From CAKPSH01 sp964634355 (GTDB taxonomy: Bacteria > Bacillota > Clostridia > TANB77 > CAG-508), in assembly GCA_964634355.1 (NCBI GenBank), contig CAZWIF010000011.1, positions 1 through 23,943 of the forward strand: a stretch of 23,943 nucleotides of DNA, given 5' to 3'. The position numbers were made by a program, and so were the translations under genes. Positions 17,601-23,943 of the stretch are shown one piece after another (positions within the stretch are counted from its first letter, which is position 1; each line of letters starts with the position of its first letter). Below the pieces are notes generated by a model. It searched no databases. It saw nothing but the letters and a program-made list of their open reading frames with translations, and was not told the DNA's origin.

Positions 17601-20312
17601 ATTATCATTTCCATTATTATAATCACAAAAGATTACTATTCTATCTCCATATGTATATGTACCATCAACAGTTATACTGTTGTCATCTATATACGTTGCT
17701 ATTATTTCGTAGTCAGTAGTTTGTACTAATCCTGTAATACTAAGTGTTGTAGCTTCTTCAATCTTCTCATCTTCCATTCCACTTATATCTGATATGTACC
17801 ATTGATATGTAAAGTCACTTTCACTGCATAAACCTTTATCAATAGCAGTTCCTAGCAAACTTGCTGTTAATGTTCCAGTCACTTCGTCTAGGGTAAACTC
17901 AAAATATAGGCTCATTTTTGGTATAGTAAATCTTACTATTGTATAATATGTTCCATCACTAACTACAGCTACAACCTCATATTCAGTAACCCAACTTTCT
18001 TCTTTATATAATGTTGTTCCAGTCGTTCCGTTATCTAATTCACCGTTAATATACCATTGATATATATAAGTAATATTTGTAGTTGCATACTCATTTGTTA
18101 CTATCAAATTATAATATGACTCTGGTTGCTCATATACATCTGCTGTTAATCTTGCTGTGAAAGAGAAATCATCATTGTCTAAATACCATGTTACATAGCT
18201 ATCATCATCAAAATATTCATTAAAAGCATCTAATCTTGTTGTTTTATCTGACACATAAATACCTTTATTTACACCCTGTATATAACCTTGATTAGTTGTT
18301 GTTGTTGATATTCTTGCAGTAGATGTACCATCTGTTACAGTTGTTGTAAAAGTCGTTGTTTTTGCCATGAAACTTGAATAATAGCTTGTCATAGTTCCAT
18401 TTCCTGCGTCATTACCTTGCCAAATAGTATCTGCATTACCACTTAAATCATTTCTAGTTACTGATGCTGCTGTGGAATTTCTAAGTCCAGCAAAAATCGG
18501 TCCTATCATACCATTTGATGAAATAGTACCTGTATAAAGACAATTTAGAGGCCAACTAACTTGAGTGGACCTTATACAACCTACAATTCCTCCTGTACAG
18601 TATTGAATTATTCTAGCAACTTGATTTCCAACTCCTGCTGATAAAGATATATCAACATCTACATAGCAATTTGCTATAATATGTGACTCATCATTATTAG
18701 TTTCACTACTTGAATTATAAACTTGTCCACCTACTAATCCTCCAACAAATAATTGAACTACAGTACTTCCTACTGTAAAAGTATTAGTATTATTTACTGC
18801 ACTATTTTTTACAATAACATTATTTATTTGAGAATTTGTATATTGAGTTCCACATAATATCCCTATGTGTATTCCTGAATTATTAGAACTCATAGTTCCA
18901 CTTGCAGTTATCGTTGCTGTTATGTTAGTAAATTCAATGTTTTTAATTTCTGTTTCTACAGTTGTAGAACCTCCTATTGACCCAAAAAATCCATAAGATT
19001 CTATTGTACTTGTAGTTGTTGGATATGATGATATTATAATTGTTGCATTTGCTATCATATGTCCTGCACCATCAAACACTCCCATAAAAGGATTGGCATG
19101 TGTACCAATTGGAGTCCATGCATTATCAGCCAAATCTATATCATTTGTCAATTGAAAATAAACACCAGAATATGTTGTACCTGAATTTACTGATGTTGCT
19201 AAATATGCTAATTCTGCTGCTGTACTTATCAAATATGGTTCTTCCTTAGTTCCGTTTCCATAATCAAAACCTGATGCTACACTAGACCCATCCCATGTTG
19301 CTGCATTCGATAATTCGACAGAATATGTTGTTGCCGCAAATGAGTCTTCATCACTTGTAACCATAATTGCATATGCCGAAAATTCACTAGCCTCAAAAAC
19401 TACTTCATTTTCTTTACTTGTTACATTTACTATTTTATCTGCCTCATTAGTATCTGTGTCTATATGCACAACTGTATATGATTGAGTTTGCGTATCTATC
19501 TCTTCAATTCCTGAAATTGTAACTTCTACATTTTCATCAAATTCATCTGGCTCATATTCTTGACCATCATAAGAAATCTTTATATCATATATTACGCTTA
19601 TATATGTACTATCATTTATATAATCTGAGATTGGTTCTTCTATGTCTTCATATGTTAATTCTTCTATAATAATCTCTGCTCCATTAGGCATATATCCAGA
19701 TATAGATATATTCTTTTCATCATCTATATTCTGGCTTATTGTTTGATTATATAAAATTACACTTTCTGTAGTTTTCGTATCATATTCAACTACCAATGTT
19801 ATACTCTTATTCTCAAGTTCTTCTTCTGTTAAGTATATCTTTTCTCCTGGAAGTCTTTCTATACCATTAGCAATTATCTCATTTTGTTCATTAGAGACAG
19901 TAGCTGTTTCATTATCATTCTCTAAATCGTCCTGTAAAGTCAAGTCTTGACTCTGCTCTTCGCTCTCTACGTTTTCTGTATTATTTTGTTCTATGTCATC
20001 TTCTGTCTCTTCTGCTTCAATATTTTCTTCTTCTTCATTTTCACTAATTATACTTTTATTTTCTATAATATATCTACTAATAATTTTACCTTCTATATTC
20101 TCAGGAAGTAAAATATAATATCCACTTGTGTCTCCATCTATTGCATTTAATATTGTTTCAACATTAGCTAGGTTTCCATGATTATCAACAATCGTTGCAG
20201 ACATTTCGATTATATTTTCCGCACTTGAAGAACGTAGAGCAATTATCTCTAATATTATCAGTCCCATTATTAACAATAATATTATAATTTTTTTCTTGTT
20301 TATCTTCTTCAT
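11604..20312 (-). CDS. Giant secreted beta-solenoid adhesin-like protein (2,902 aa)
   Basis: The protein has a Lys-rich start, a hydrophobic core (about 9-27) and a likely SSA-E cleavage near 31. An acidic low-complexity stretch follows (about 85-145). Next is a module ending FEASEFSAYAIMV near 305-320, which is common at the N-terminus of Firmicute surface proteins. Then comes a WDGS...IDLADNAWTPIG...FDGAGH unit (about 335-415) of the GLUG-like repeat type. From about 895 (NGNDNNDGYTPETAVKTLPTAY) a right-handed beta-helix begins. It carries about 30 turns with a YGGGN/FGGSN-like motif between about 1070 and 2030. The last 650 residues are beta-sandwich-like. I see no LPXTG, SLH, choline-binding or C-terminal TM anchor. 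Probable role: adhesion or matrix. A GGAGAG site precedes the start. Confidence 0.85.
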   Translation of the reverse strand: MKKINKKKIIILLLIMGLIILEIIALRSSSAENIIEMSATIVDNHGNLANVETILNAIDGDTSGYYILLPENIEGKIISRYIIENKSIISENEEEENIEAEETEDDIEQNNTENVESEEQSQDLTLQDDLENDNETATVSNEQNEIIANGIERLPGEKIYLTEEELENKSITLVVEYDTKTTESVILYNQTISQNIDDEKNISISGYMPNGAEIIIEELTYEDIEEPISDYINDSTYISVIYDIKISYDGQEYEPDEFDENVEVTISGIEEIDTQTQSYTVVHIDTDTNEADKIVNVTSKENEVVFEASEFSAYAIMVTSDEDSFAATTYSVELSNAATWDGSSVASGFDYGNGTKEEPYLISTAAELAYLATSVNSGTTYSGVYFQLTNDIDLADNAWTPIGTHANPFMGVFDGAGHMIANATIIISSYPTTTSTIESYGFFGSIGGSTTVETEIKNIEFTNITATITASGTMSSNNSGIHIGILCGTQYTNSQINNVIVKNSAVNNTNTFTVGSTVVQLFVGGLVGGQVYNSSSETNNDESHIIANCYVDVDISLSAGVGNQVARIIQYCTGGIVGCIRSTQVSWPLNCLYTGTISSNGMIGPIFAGLRNSTAASVTRNDLSGNADTIWQGNDAGNGTMTSYYSSFMAKTTTFTTTVTDGTSTARISTTTTNQGYIQGVNKGIYVSDKTTRLDAFNEYFDDDSYVTWYLDNDDFSFTARLTADVYEQPESYYNLIVTNEYATTNITYIYQWYINGELDNGTTGTTLYKEESWVTEYEVVAVVSDGTYYTIVRFTIPKMSLYFEFTLDEVTGTLTASLLGTAIDKGLCSESDFTYQWYISDISGMEDEKIEEATTLSITGLVQTTDYEIIATYIDDNSITVDGTYTYGDRIVIFCDYNNGNDNNDGYTPETAVKTLPTAYGKLYSTGDMSQNIIVLMGDYTTRDVYYNTKNSTNTNYQKAATITGIYKGTDYSGNLYMYYNSSTYNFINGDTTFQYLIFNGNNSQAYLYAQGHDLVMGKGLTMSNYSEANTNQGLITGSAPAFHVFGGYLQYNYSTLPRNNGSITIKSGVYGRVLGGGGSGTSSGAGQTTSHDFTGSNLTTDIYTATIYVDIEESTKGDYTYDINLLVGGATAGNMCADITVNVTSGSIGRLLGGSIGDRVNMGNNWNYPENTFIGYTTLNLEGGTIQELYGGSLGRNMDALSGSSSLVCDIYFYGIININISGGVVVNSNIYGAGAGGVTGYSENSTDTYKSYGQDIDTVVNINISGGTINGNIYGGGYGYTEYLTAATTATDGGSLYGDSNINITGGTITGNIYGAGCGEVVTGRTKLAQMEGKSTITISETPTITGEIYGGGMGISGYDDMATLTGTTEVNIDANLIDTSVVFGGGSYAKTEGDTAVNIISGTHNANIYGGGNLATVSGTATVTITGGTSGEVYGGGKLASVEISYVYLNGGTVKYIFGGGEAADVTKTNVYLQGGTATNIFGGSNTSGTVTESNVTTVSGTTDYIYGGNNAGGTTTESIVVISGGTINQTVYGGGKQADTGTVYLTVNATDNTVPKMFAGGQSASVTEGTYIDFYGGSVGEVFGGSDTTGDVPTSTIYIYGGTIGDLYGGNNAGGATTDTYIYVMQTSGSIERVYGGGNKATTTSSKVYLMQSVNKIGEAYGGGNEASVTTPYISLEGANVGKVFGGSNASGDVELTDVDIQSGTADEVYGGNNAGGTVTTTDVTITGGTIGDVYGGNNAGGTVGTTDVLVSGGTSSAVYGGNNLDGTSGDNDVVITEEGTVTDVYGGGNQAVAASANVKISGTIKRYVYGGGNIATVTGDVILDIENANISENVYGGGNEGVVQGSTYLYILDSILGKSVYAGGNGSTATVLGNTNLYMCGATNVGKHVFGGGNQATTGTNAGSEDIPSGSSESKVNIVGGIIGGNVYGGANTSRVYGITVTNIGYEAIVENLGITEIALGDETKGLTKGDIEITGTVFGGGEANESGSEDYDYDYISVSGGTTININAQDYDTFKILGSIFGSGNASRTIGMSYIYIENYGEVNSPKSNVSIQRATEVILINSAIALDGAKDKTNKYDGEYYSLSNIDNLKLKNESTLYLNCGTNLLKQFESVVDIDGEEVYATAEINEDTGETTVNVENRIYLLEGNNMNIALDESNTTYGEVHGMTYFGIYTGKNDPSGTTGFYESGLANGETIINLGTFSSNAYIQGLHMKDPEHDITVNGFYTNYNEDGIIKKGYVGVTPPEDLFYIWIVGEDLDVTRFEFSLTASKFATLGTYELSLVGFGTANTKMSLLSVSTDLNDGITLIDAGSIDAVAGDEDTANSTFGLTMKNGNANWQTNSSTTILSEEAKRYSGSVTYNKDNTSYTPSLLFCLYHSENITIEQELGIVTIRFQVLTPISDLSYKISYIDIIITMDTALYQDDYYEAAMTPGEEFELFTSTATNITSTSTLSAYYSLYISDFSDSQYYEDYTTYKRYLTSRDSESRARVFKEGTSITMIDLVTNQYYTYVVTAEDEESGKYLYSFDDFVSMGTEGLLYNQDEAIKQYKDDDKNLIYENFIFHVNFENSGIEEDQIDNTLLMELRDSTGQEIMISVLGSARSKVTYGIYTNQDADIAVSLSTDQETIYLGDSFQLNVTTDFSQQIISSKTVYDTNYFDEKMGIKISIYDNEGNLLSLDSLLGITFTLDDISYYPRIDGTTRIKIADKIANILARLTVDTSNNTTLATGTYTIKVESFGSSDGIYYGLEPSDSAEITIRVINSAYGLKATTEDVDKIVDKDTGISQGEDNEITASVEYSSAFDTPSIRVKLYRRNYDSVYALNYELVDLADYVTNSLATTSGDKEYLVSAEPKEGETISYTINLKENLTSGTYRLTFALYDGDTYITEVYDYIIIK
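14210..17110 (-). repeat. Tandem solenoid repeats inside the giant gene
   Basis: The translated repeat is about 24-26 residues (72-78 nt), of the form 'VYGGGN-x(3)-V-x(4)-V-x-ITGGT-x-G'. I count about 32 occurrences of the aromatic/Leu-(G/A)-G turn motif. Copies near 15070, 15155, 15460 and 15760 share almost identical DNA around GGNNAGG, so recent unit duplication is likely. All repeat boundaries stay in frame, so this is a coding repeat and not CRISPR or intergenic satellite DNA. Confidence 0.85.
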
Positions 20313-20349
20313 TTACTATTTCTCTCCATATTAAATGTTTAGATTTTTG

Positions 20350-21909
20350 TTAACTTAATATTTTTTTGAATTCGTGTAAATATCCTATACTTTGAGCATC
20401 AATTTGATTCTTCTTAATATTAATTCCTAGCTCAATATCACTCAATATACTAATAAGTGAATCAAGATTTGCTTCATCAAAATCTTCTTTTGTTACATTA
20501 AATCCTAATAATCTATATCTATCTTTAATAACTAATTGAATGTCTCTTTCATCTAACATAGTAGTATTATTTATAATTGTATTGTATGGGTTACTGATAA
20601 ATTCCCATAGTTCTGTAATAAGTTTTTCTATGTCTTCTTCAATTATCTCTTTATCATTATCAATAATGCAATTTACAAGATAATTATAAAATGAATAAGC
20701 AAATTCTAATACATCTCTTAGTGTTGAATTGTCATTTAATCTTTTTCCAATTTTATTATATATTTGGCTTTTATCCAATTTACCATAAAGTTCTTTTAAT
20801 TCTTTTATTATTTCATTATTTTTGGTGCTTAACTCATTTTCGGCTTTCTTTTTAAATAAACCTTTTTTATTATTACTTAGCTTTCTAAGTTCTTTTTCTT
20901 TTTCATTTATTTTCTTTTTTAATTCTTCATACTCTGCTTGATTTTTATCTTTTTCCATATATTTTGACTTAATATCATCTATTAAAAATTTGAATTTCAA
21001 ATACTTTTGATATTCACATATATTATTTAACAATTTCATCAAATTAGAGTTTATTTCCTCCATATCTTTTTCATTGGCATTATTCAATACCTCTTTTGGA
21101 ATAAACTTCTCATATAGTTTTCTTAAAGCTTCATCTGTATAATTTTTGGCATTTAAACTTCCATTCAAAAATTGTTCTATTATTAAGTTCTTATCAGATT
21201 TTTTCTTTTCAATTATTTGTTTATTTAGGTTATTATATCTATCTTTTATTTGATCAGGTTTTAGTTTTATTTCGTCTATAAACGCTTCCTTTTGTTTTCT
21301 AAAATATTTATCAATTTCATTTTTATTTTTGTAATAAAGATATCTTATATTTAATTCAATCTGTGTTATTAATTCTGGACATTCCCAATATATTTTTTCA
21401 AAAGTTTCCTTTATAACCTCAGAATTGATATTATTTTTTTCCTCAAAAAATATTTCCATATATTTTTTTACATATGAACTATAATCAAAATCATCAGGTT
21501 TTAAGATAACTCCTACATCCTTAAACTTATTTATACAAAGCAATATGTCACTGTTTACCTTTTCCAAATTATTTCTATAAAAGTGACTTAATTTATATAT
21601 AATTCTGTCTAAATCTAATTTCTGATATGAAGACTCTATATCATTTATAAGAAATTTAAATTTTTCCATTGATTTTATTTTTCTTTCAAGTTCCGCAAGT
21701 TCTTCGCTTTCTTCTATTTCTCCTAGTTCATCACATCTTCTCTGCATTTCTCCTAAAATTTCTTTTTGATAATTATCAAATTCCTCTTTTACTTCAGCTA
21801 TTTTTTCTAAGTACTTTTCTCTATTTTTTTGATTGTTTGTTGGCATTGCAGAAATGACTTCTGTTTCTGATTCTATCTTTGATAATATTTTCTCATTTAA
21901 ACTACTCAT
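20350..21909 (-). CDS. Large cytoplasmic coiled-coil protein with internal duplication
   Basis: This 519-aa protein belongs to no family that I recognise. It has no signal or TM segment and is dominated by Glu/Lys-rich helices, with probable coiled coils at about 25-85 and 318-380. A short motif occurs twice, FKFLINDIESSY (84-95) and FKFLIDDIKSKY (306-317), with 9 of 12 positions identical. This suggests two related halves. A strong AAGGAGGA lies 4 nt before the ATG, and the gene starts 10 nt after the 36-aa micro-gene and ends 37 nt before the giant secreted protein. Its place in the operon suggests a cytoplasmic chaperone or scaffold that keeps the very long precursor export-competent, but that is inference only. 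Confidence 0.8.
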   Translation of the reverse strand: MSSLNEKILSKIESETEVISAMPTNNQKNREKYLEKIAEVKEEFDNYQKEILGEMQRRCDELGEIEESEELAELERKIKSMEKFKFLINDIESSYQKLDLDRIIYKLSHFYRNNLEKVNSDILLCINKFKDVGVILKPDDFDYSSYVKKYMEIFFEEKNNINSEVIKETFEKIYWECPELITQIELNIRYLYYKNKNEIDKYFRKQKEAFIDEIKLKPDQIKDRYNNLNKQIIEKKKSDKNLIIEQFLNGSLNAKNYTDEALRKLYEKFIPKEVLNNANEKDMEEINSNLMKLLNNICEYQKYLKFKFLIDDIKSKYMEKDKNQAEYEELKKKINEKEKELRKLSNNKKGLFKKKAENELSTKNNEIIKELKELYGKLDKSQIYNKIGKRLNDNSTLRDVLEFAYSFYNYLVNCIIDNDKEIIEEDIEKLITELWEFISNPYNTIINNTTMLDERDIQLVIKDRYRLLGFNVTKEDFDEANLDSLISILSDIELGINIKKNQIDAQSIGYLHEFKKILS

Positions 21910-21919
21910 TTGCTCCTCC

Positions 21920-22030
21920 TTATTTTTTTACATCCATTTCTTGTTTATCTAAATAAGTTATAAATTCCTTTACATCTGTATATAATTGCAATAATTCACT
22001 TGAGCTTATTTCCTTTAATTCATCATTCAT
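21920..22030 (-). CDS. 36-aa micro-protein leading the giant-protein operon
   Basis: A 36-codon ORF (MNDELKEISSSELLQLYTDV..., ending VKK) is preceded by a textbook GGGAGGA ribosome site 6 nt before ATG 22030 and by a TTGATT/TATAAT promoter. It ends directly next to the AAGGAGGA site of the 519-aa gene. The product is acidic and predicted to be one or two amphipathic helices. Placement as the first cistron with its own strong ribosome site makes it a real gene and not a chance ORF. Function is unknown. It could be an adaptor for the coiled-coil protein. Confidence 0.75.
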   Translation of the reverse strand: MNDELKEISSSELLQLYTDVKEFITYLDKQEMDVKK

Positions 22031-22057
22031 ACAAATTCCTCCCTTGTATAATATTGA

Positions 22058-22085
22058 ATTATATCATAAAGAATATAATAATCAA
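22058..22085 (-). promoter_or_regulatory. Sigma-A-type promoter of the giant-protein operon
   Basis: On the minus strand, TTGATT (22085-22080) and a perfect TATAAT (22063-22058) are 16 nt apart. They lie 27 nt upstream of ATG 22030 and just after the end of sigE. Confidence 0.65.
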
Positions 22086-22109
22086 ATAGAATTTTGTAAA
22101 AAAATAGAA

Positions 22110-22125
22110 AAAACTATCCAGTTTT
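22110..22125 (-). terminator. Weak terminator-like hairpin at the end of sigE
   Basis: AAAACT/AGTTTT (22125-22120 with 22115-22110) closes on GGAT and is followed on the minus strand by a T-rich tract. The stem is only 6 bp and overlaps the sigE stop codon, so leak-through into the next operon is possible. Confidence 0.35.
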
Positions 22126-22848
22126 ACTTATAATATCTTTTTTCATCTTTCCTATTATTTTTTTTTCTAATCTTGAGATATAACTTTGAGATATTCCTAA
22201 CATATCTGCCACTTCCTTCTGTGTCTTTTCATCTCCTGTGTTAAATCCAAATCGTAATTCCATTATATTTTTTTCTCTATCGTTCAATTTTTGCATAGAA
22301 ATTCTTAATAGTTTCTTATCGACTTCATCTTCGATGTTTTTTGATGTCACATCACTTTCTGTTCCTAATATATCTGATAATAATAATTCATTACCATCTC
22401 CATCTTGTTTAAGAGGTTCATCTATTGATATTTCCCCTTTTGTTTTGTTATTCCTTCTTAGATACATTAATATCTCGTTTTCTACACATCTTGAGGCATA
22501 TGTTGCTAGTTTTATATTTTTAGCAACATTAAATGTATTTATTGCTTTCATTAGTCCTATTGTTCCGATAGAAATTAGGTCTTCTATATCAATGCCTGTA
22601 TTTTCAAACTTCTTGGATATATAAACTACTAATCTTAAATTTCTTTCTACAAGTGTTTGCTTTGCCTCTTCATCATTATTTTTTAATCTTTCTAAAAATT
22701 CTTCCTCCTCCTCTTGTGAGAGTGGTGGTGGTAGTGTTTGGCTTCCACCAATATAATATATATGAACATTATCTTCTTCATATAAATTATTTATGTACTT
22801 ATTATAAATATTATTAAAATTAATTTTTAATAATTGTAAAATATTCAT
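22114..22848 (-). CDS. sigE: RNA polymerase sporulation sigma factor SigE (pro-sigma-E)
   Basis: This 244-aa sigma-70-family protein is the early mother-cell sporulation factor. An N-terminal pro-sequence of about 28 residues precedes the hallmark YYIGGSQTLPPPLS (31-44), at which SpoIIGA processes the precursor. Region 2 covers about 67-132 (NLRLVVYISKKFENTG, LISIGTIGLMKAINTF, ATYASRCVENEI). Region 4 ends with the helix-turn-helix TQKEVADMLGISQSYISRLE (209-228). Length and architecture are those of the family. It follows spoIIGA after 79 nt, the classical arrangement. The sigG gene that often comes next is not present in this window; an unrelated surface-protein operon follows. Confidence 0.96.
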   Translation of the reverse strand: MNILQLLKINFNNIYNKYINNLYEEDNVHIYYIGGSQTLPPPLSQEEEEEFLERLKNNDEEAKQTLVERNLRLVVYISKKFENTGIDIEDLISIGTIGLMKAINTFNVAKNIKLATYASRCVENEILMYLRRNNKTKGEISIDEPLKQDGDGNELLLSDILGTESDVTSKNIEDEVDKKLLRISMQKLNDREKNIMELRFGFNTGDEKTQKEVADMLGISQSYISRLEKKIIGKMKKDIISKTG

Positions 22849-22927
22849 ATCTCATCAGTCCTTTCTTGTTATTTACATTAATTGTTAAAAGATAATTCTT
22901 TCTTTGGGTGCAGTGCAACCTTAGCCT

Positions 22928-23818
22928 CTATACCTCTTCTAGAAAATTTAATCCCATTAGGCAACTATATTCCTTTTTCTGTGACAAGGTTTTATCATAA
23001 ATTCCTACTATAACATCATTCCTAACTATTTCTTCATCATTTACCTCTACTTGGACTTTATTTACTTTAAAACCTAATAACATTCCGTTCTGTTTTCCCA
23101 AAGATGAAAACGGTAATACTCTAAATTTGGACATAAATTGAAAATCTTCATCACTAAATTCGTATTGCCCATTAATTATCTTTTGTGTATTATCTAAAAT
23201 CTTTTCTGGTAATATATCTTTCAAACTATTTTTTTCAATTATAATTACTGGTGAATTTGTTATTGGATCCTTCATTAAATTTCCAGTATCAATCATAGCT
23301 TTGACTTTTTTCTCTTTTCCATCATTCCAAATTTTTATATTGCAAAACATATCGTCGATATTCAATCTTTTTTTCACTAATTTAAATGCAATATTAATTA
23401 TAAAAAATCCTATTATACCACCTGCAATAGCAATCTTAAATGGATATGTATAAATAAGATTTCCTTTTCCGTATAATATATTTTCAGATTCCAAATAATA
23501 TAAAACAGCAAAAGCACATCCTCCAAATGCAAATGATGTCAGATAAAAAATCATTAGAGTTCTAAACATTCTTTTTGGGCTTTTTGCATTAAATGCAACA
23601 TAAATCATCACTATCGATAATAAAATCTTAGCTAATATTGTTACATATAACTTAATTTCTGTTACATAGTATGCTACTGAATAAATACTCCCTATAATAC
23701 TTGATATAATTATTCTCATTTGTTTAATCTTTTCTTTACATATAATTCCTGTTGCAAATAAAATTATGTAATTCATTATTATATTTTCTGTAAATACTAT
23801 ATCTAAGTATATAGTCAT
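22928..23818 (-). CDS. spoIIGA: Sigma-E processing peptidase SpoIIGA
   Basis: This 296-aa membrane-bound aspartic protease removes the pro-sequence of sigma-E when triggered from the forespore through SpoIIR. The N-terminal half has about five TM helices (starting MTIYLDIVFTENIIMNYIIL). The C-terminal half is cytoplasmic, with the catalytic-type MIDTGNLMKDP (Asp177) near residues 175-185 and a typical ending (YSCLMGLNFLEEV). Start chosen at ATG 23818, which has AAGGA 4 nt upstream and matches the usual N-terminus of the family. An in-frame TTG at 23845 would add nine polar residues without a suitable ribosome site. It is co-transcribed with sigE. Confidence 0.93.
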   Translation of the reverse strand: MTIYLDIVFTENIIMNYIILFATGIICKEKIKQMRIIISSIIGSIYSVAYYVTEIKLYVTILAKILLSIVMIYVAFNAKSPKRMFRTLMIFYLTSFAFGGCAFAVLYYLESENILYGKGNLIYTYPFKIAIAGGIIGFFIINIAFKLVKKRLNIDDMFCNIKIWNDGKEKKVKAMIDTGNLMKDPITNSPVIIIEKNSLKDILPEKILDNTQKIINGQYEFSDEDFQFMSKFRVLPFSSLGKQNGMLLGFKVNKVQVEVNDEEIVRNDVIVGIYDKTLSQKKEYSCLMGLNFLEEV

Positions 23819-23859
23819 GTTTTCCTTATCCCTCACCTCCATCAAAGTTTGTATAATCT

Positions 23860-23892
23860 ATTATAGTTCATATTCCTTTAAAAACTTGTCAA
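23860..23892 (-). promoter_or_regulatory. spoIIG-type promoter with extended spacer and 0A-like box
   Basis: On the minus strand, TTGACA (23892-23887) and TATAAT (23865-23860) are 21 nt apart. Both hexamers are perfect but the spacing is too long for unaided sigma-A RNA polymerase. The spoIIG promoter of Bacillus subtilis is known for a 22-bp spacer and direct activation by Spo0A. TTGTCAAA (plus strand, 23886-23893) differs by one base from the 0A-box core TGTCGAA. Confidence 0.65.
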
Positions 23893-23907
23893 ACTCTCTT
23901 GTAGAAA

Positions 23908-23943
23908 AAAAGAAATAATCTAATAATTTAGATTATTTCTTTT
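23908..23943 (-). terminator. Intrinsic terminator of the gene upstream of spoIIGA
   Basis: A 15-bp stem (23908-23922 with 23929-23943, reading AAAGAAATAATCTA/TAGATTATTTCTTT) is followed on the minus strand by a run of T. It should end transcription of a minus-strand gene lying beyond the window edge; in many relatives that gene is ftsZ. Confidence 0.7.

Noticed and set aside
22238..22624. 128-codon plus-strand ORF
   Set aside because: It is antisense to sigE, which is unambiguous by its YYIGG..LPPPLS and helix-turn-helix motifs.

Overview
The window is very AT-rich and has typical Gram-positive ribosome sites (GGAGG and AAGGAG). At its right edge it carries the sporulation pair spoIIGA-sigE, so the source is an endospore-forming low-GC Firmicute, most likely an uncultured or gut-type Clostridia. 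I cannot name the species from sequence alone.

Layout. (1) Positions 1-369 hold a 231-bp element with two long, nearly perfect inverted arms around a roughly 97-nt core, then a promoter. (2) 370-966 (+) is a TasA/camelysin-like secreted protein. (3) 9187 down to 980 (-) is a tight ten-gene operon. In transcription order it encodes a catalytically dead signal-peptidase homologue, a TasA-like protein, a SipW-type signal peptidase, a second TasA-like protein, a larger exported protein, a 334-aa protein of unknown family, a membrane-anchored McrB-like AAA+ ATPase, a DUF2357-like protein without a visible nuclease, a second SipW-type peptidase and a third TasA-like protein. (4) 9394-10386 (+) is a divergently transcribed, helical protein of unknown function. 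It ends at a strong bidirectional terminator. (5) 22030 down to 10422 (-) is a second operon: a 36-aa micro-protein, a 519-aa coiled-coil protein, a 2,902-aa secreted beta-solenoid adhesin-like protein, a SipW-type peptidase, and another peptidase homologue whose Ser and His are replaced by Thr and Cys. (6) 23818 down to 22114 (-) is spoIIGA-sigE, with a promoter whose long 21-nt spacer and 0A-box-like site resemble the Spo0A-driven spoIIG promoter. A terminator for an upstream gene lies at the very edge.

How the parts may work together (inference). The TasA-like proteins share a SipW-cognate type of signal sequence and should be matured by the SipW-type peptidases to form surface fibres or matrix. 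The giant solenoid protein is probably another surface component. The unusual part is an AAA+/DUF2357/334-aa module, a set otherwise known from McrBC-like conflict systems, embedded without promoter breaks between secretion genes. Its ATPase has an N-terminal membrane segment. I suggest that it is an energy-using cytoplasmic machine dedicated to export or assembly of these surface proteins, and it is the best candidate here for an undescribed system. Five signal-peptidase-family proteins, two of them lacking the normal catalytic residues, add to the case for a specialised secretion apparatus.
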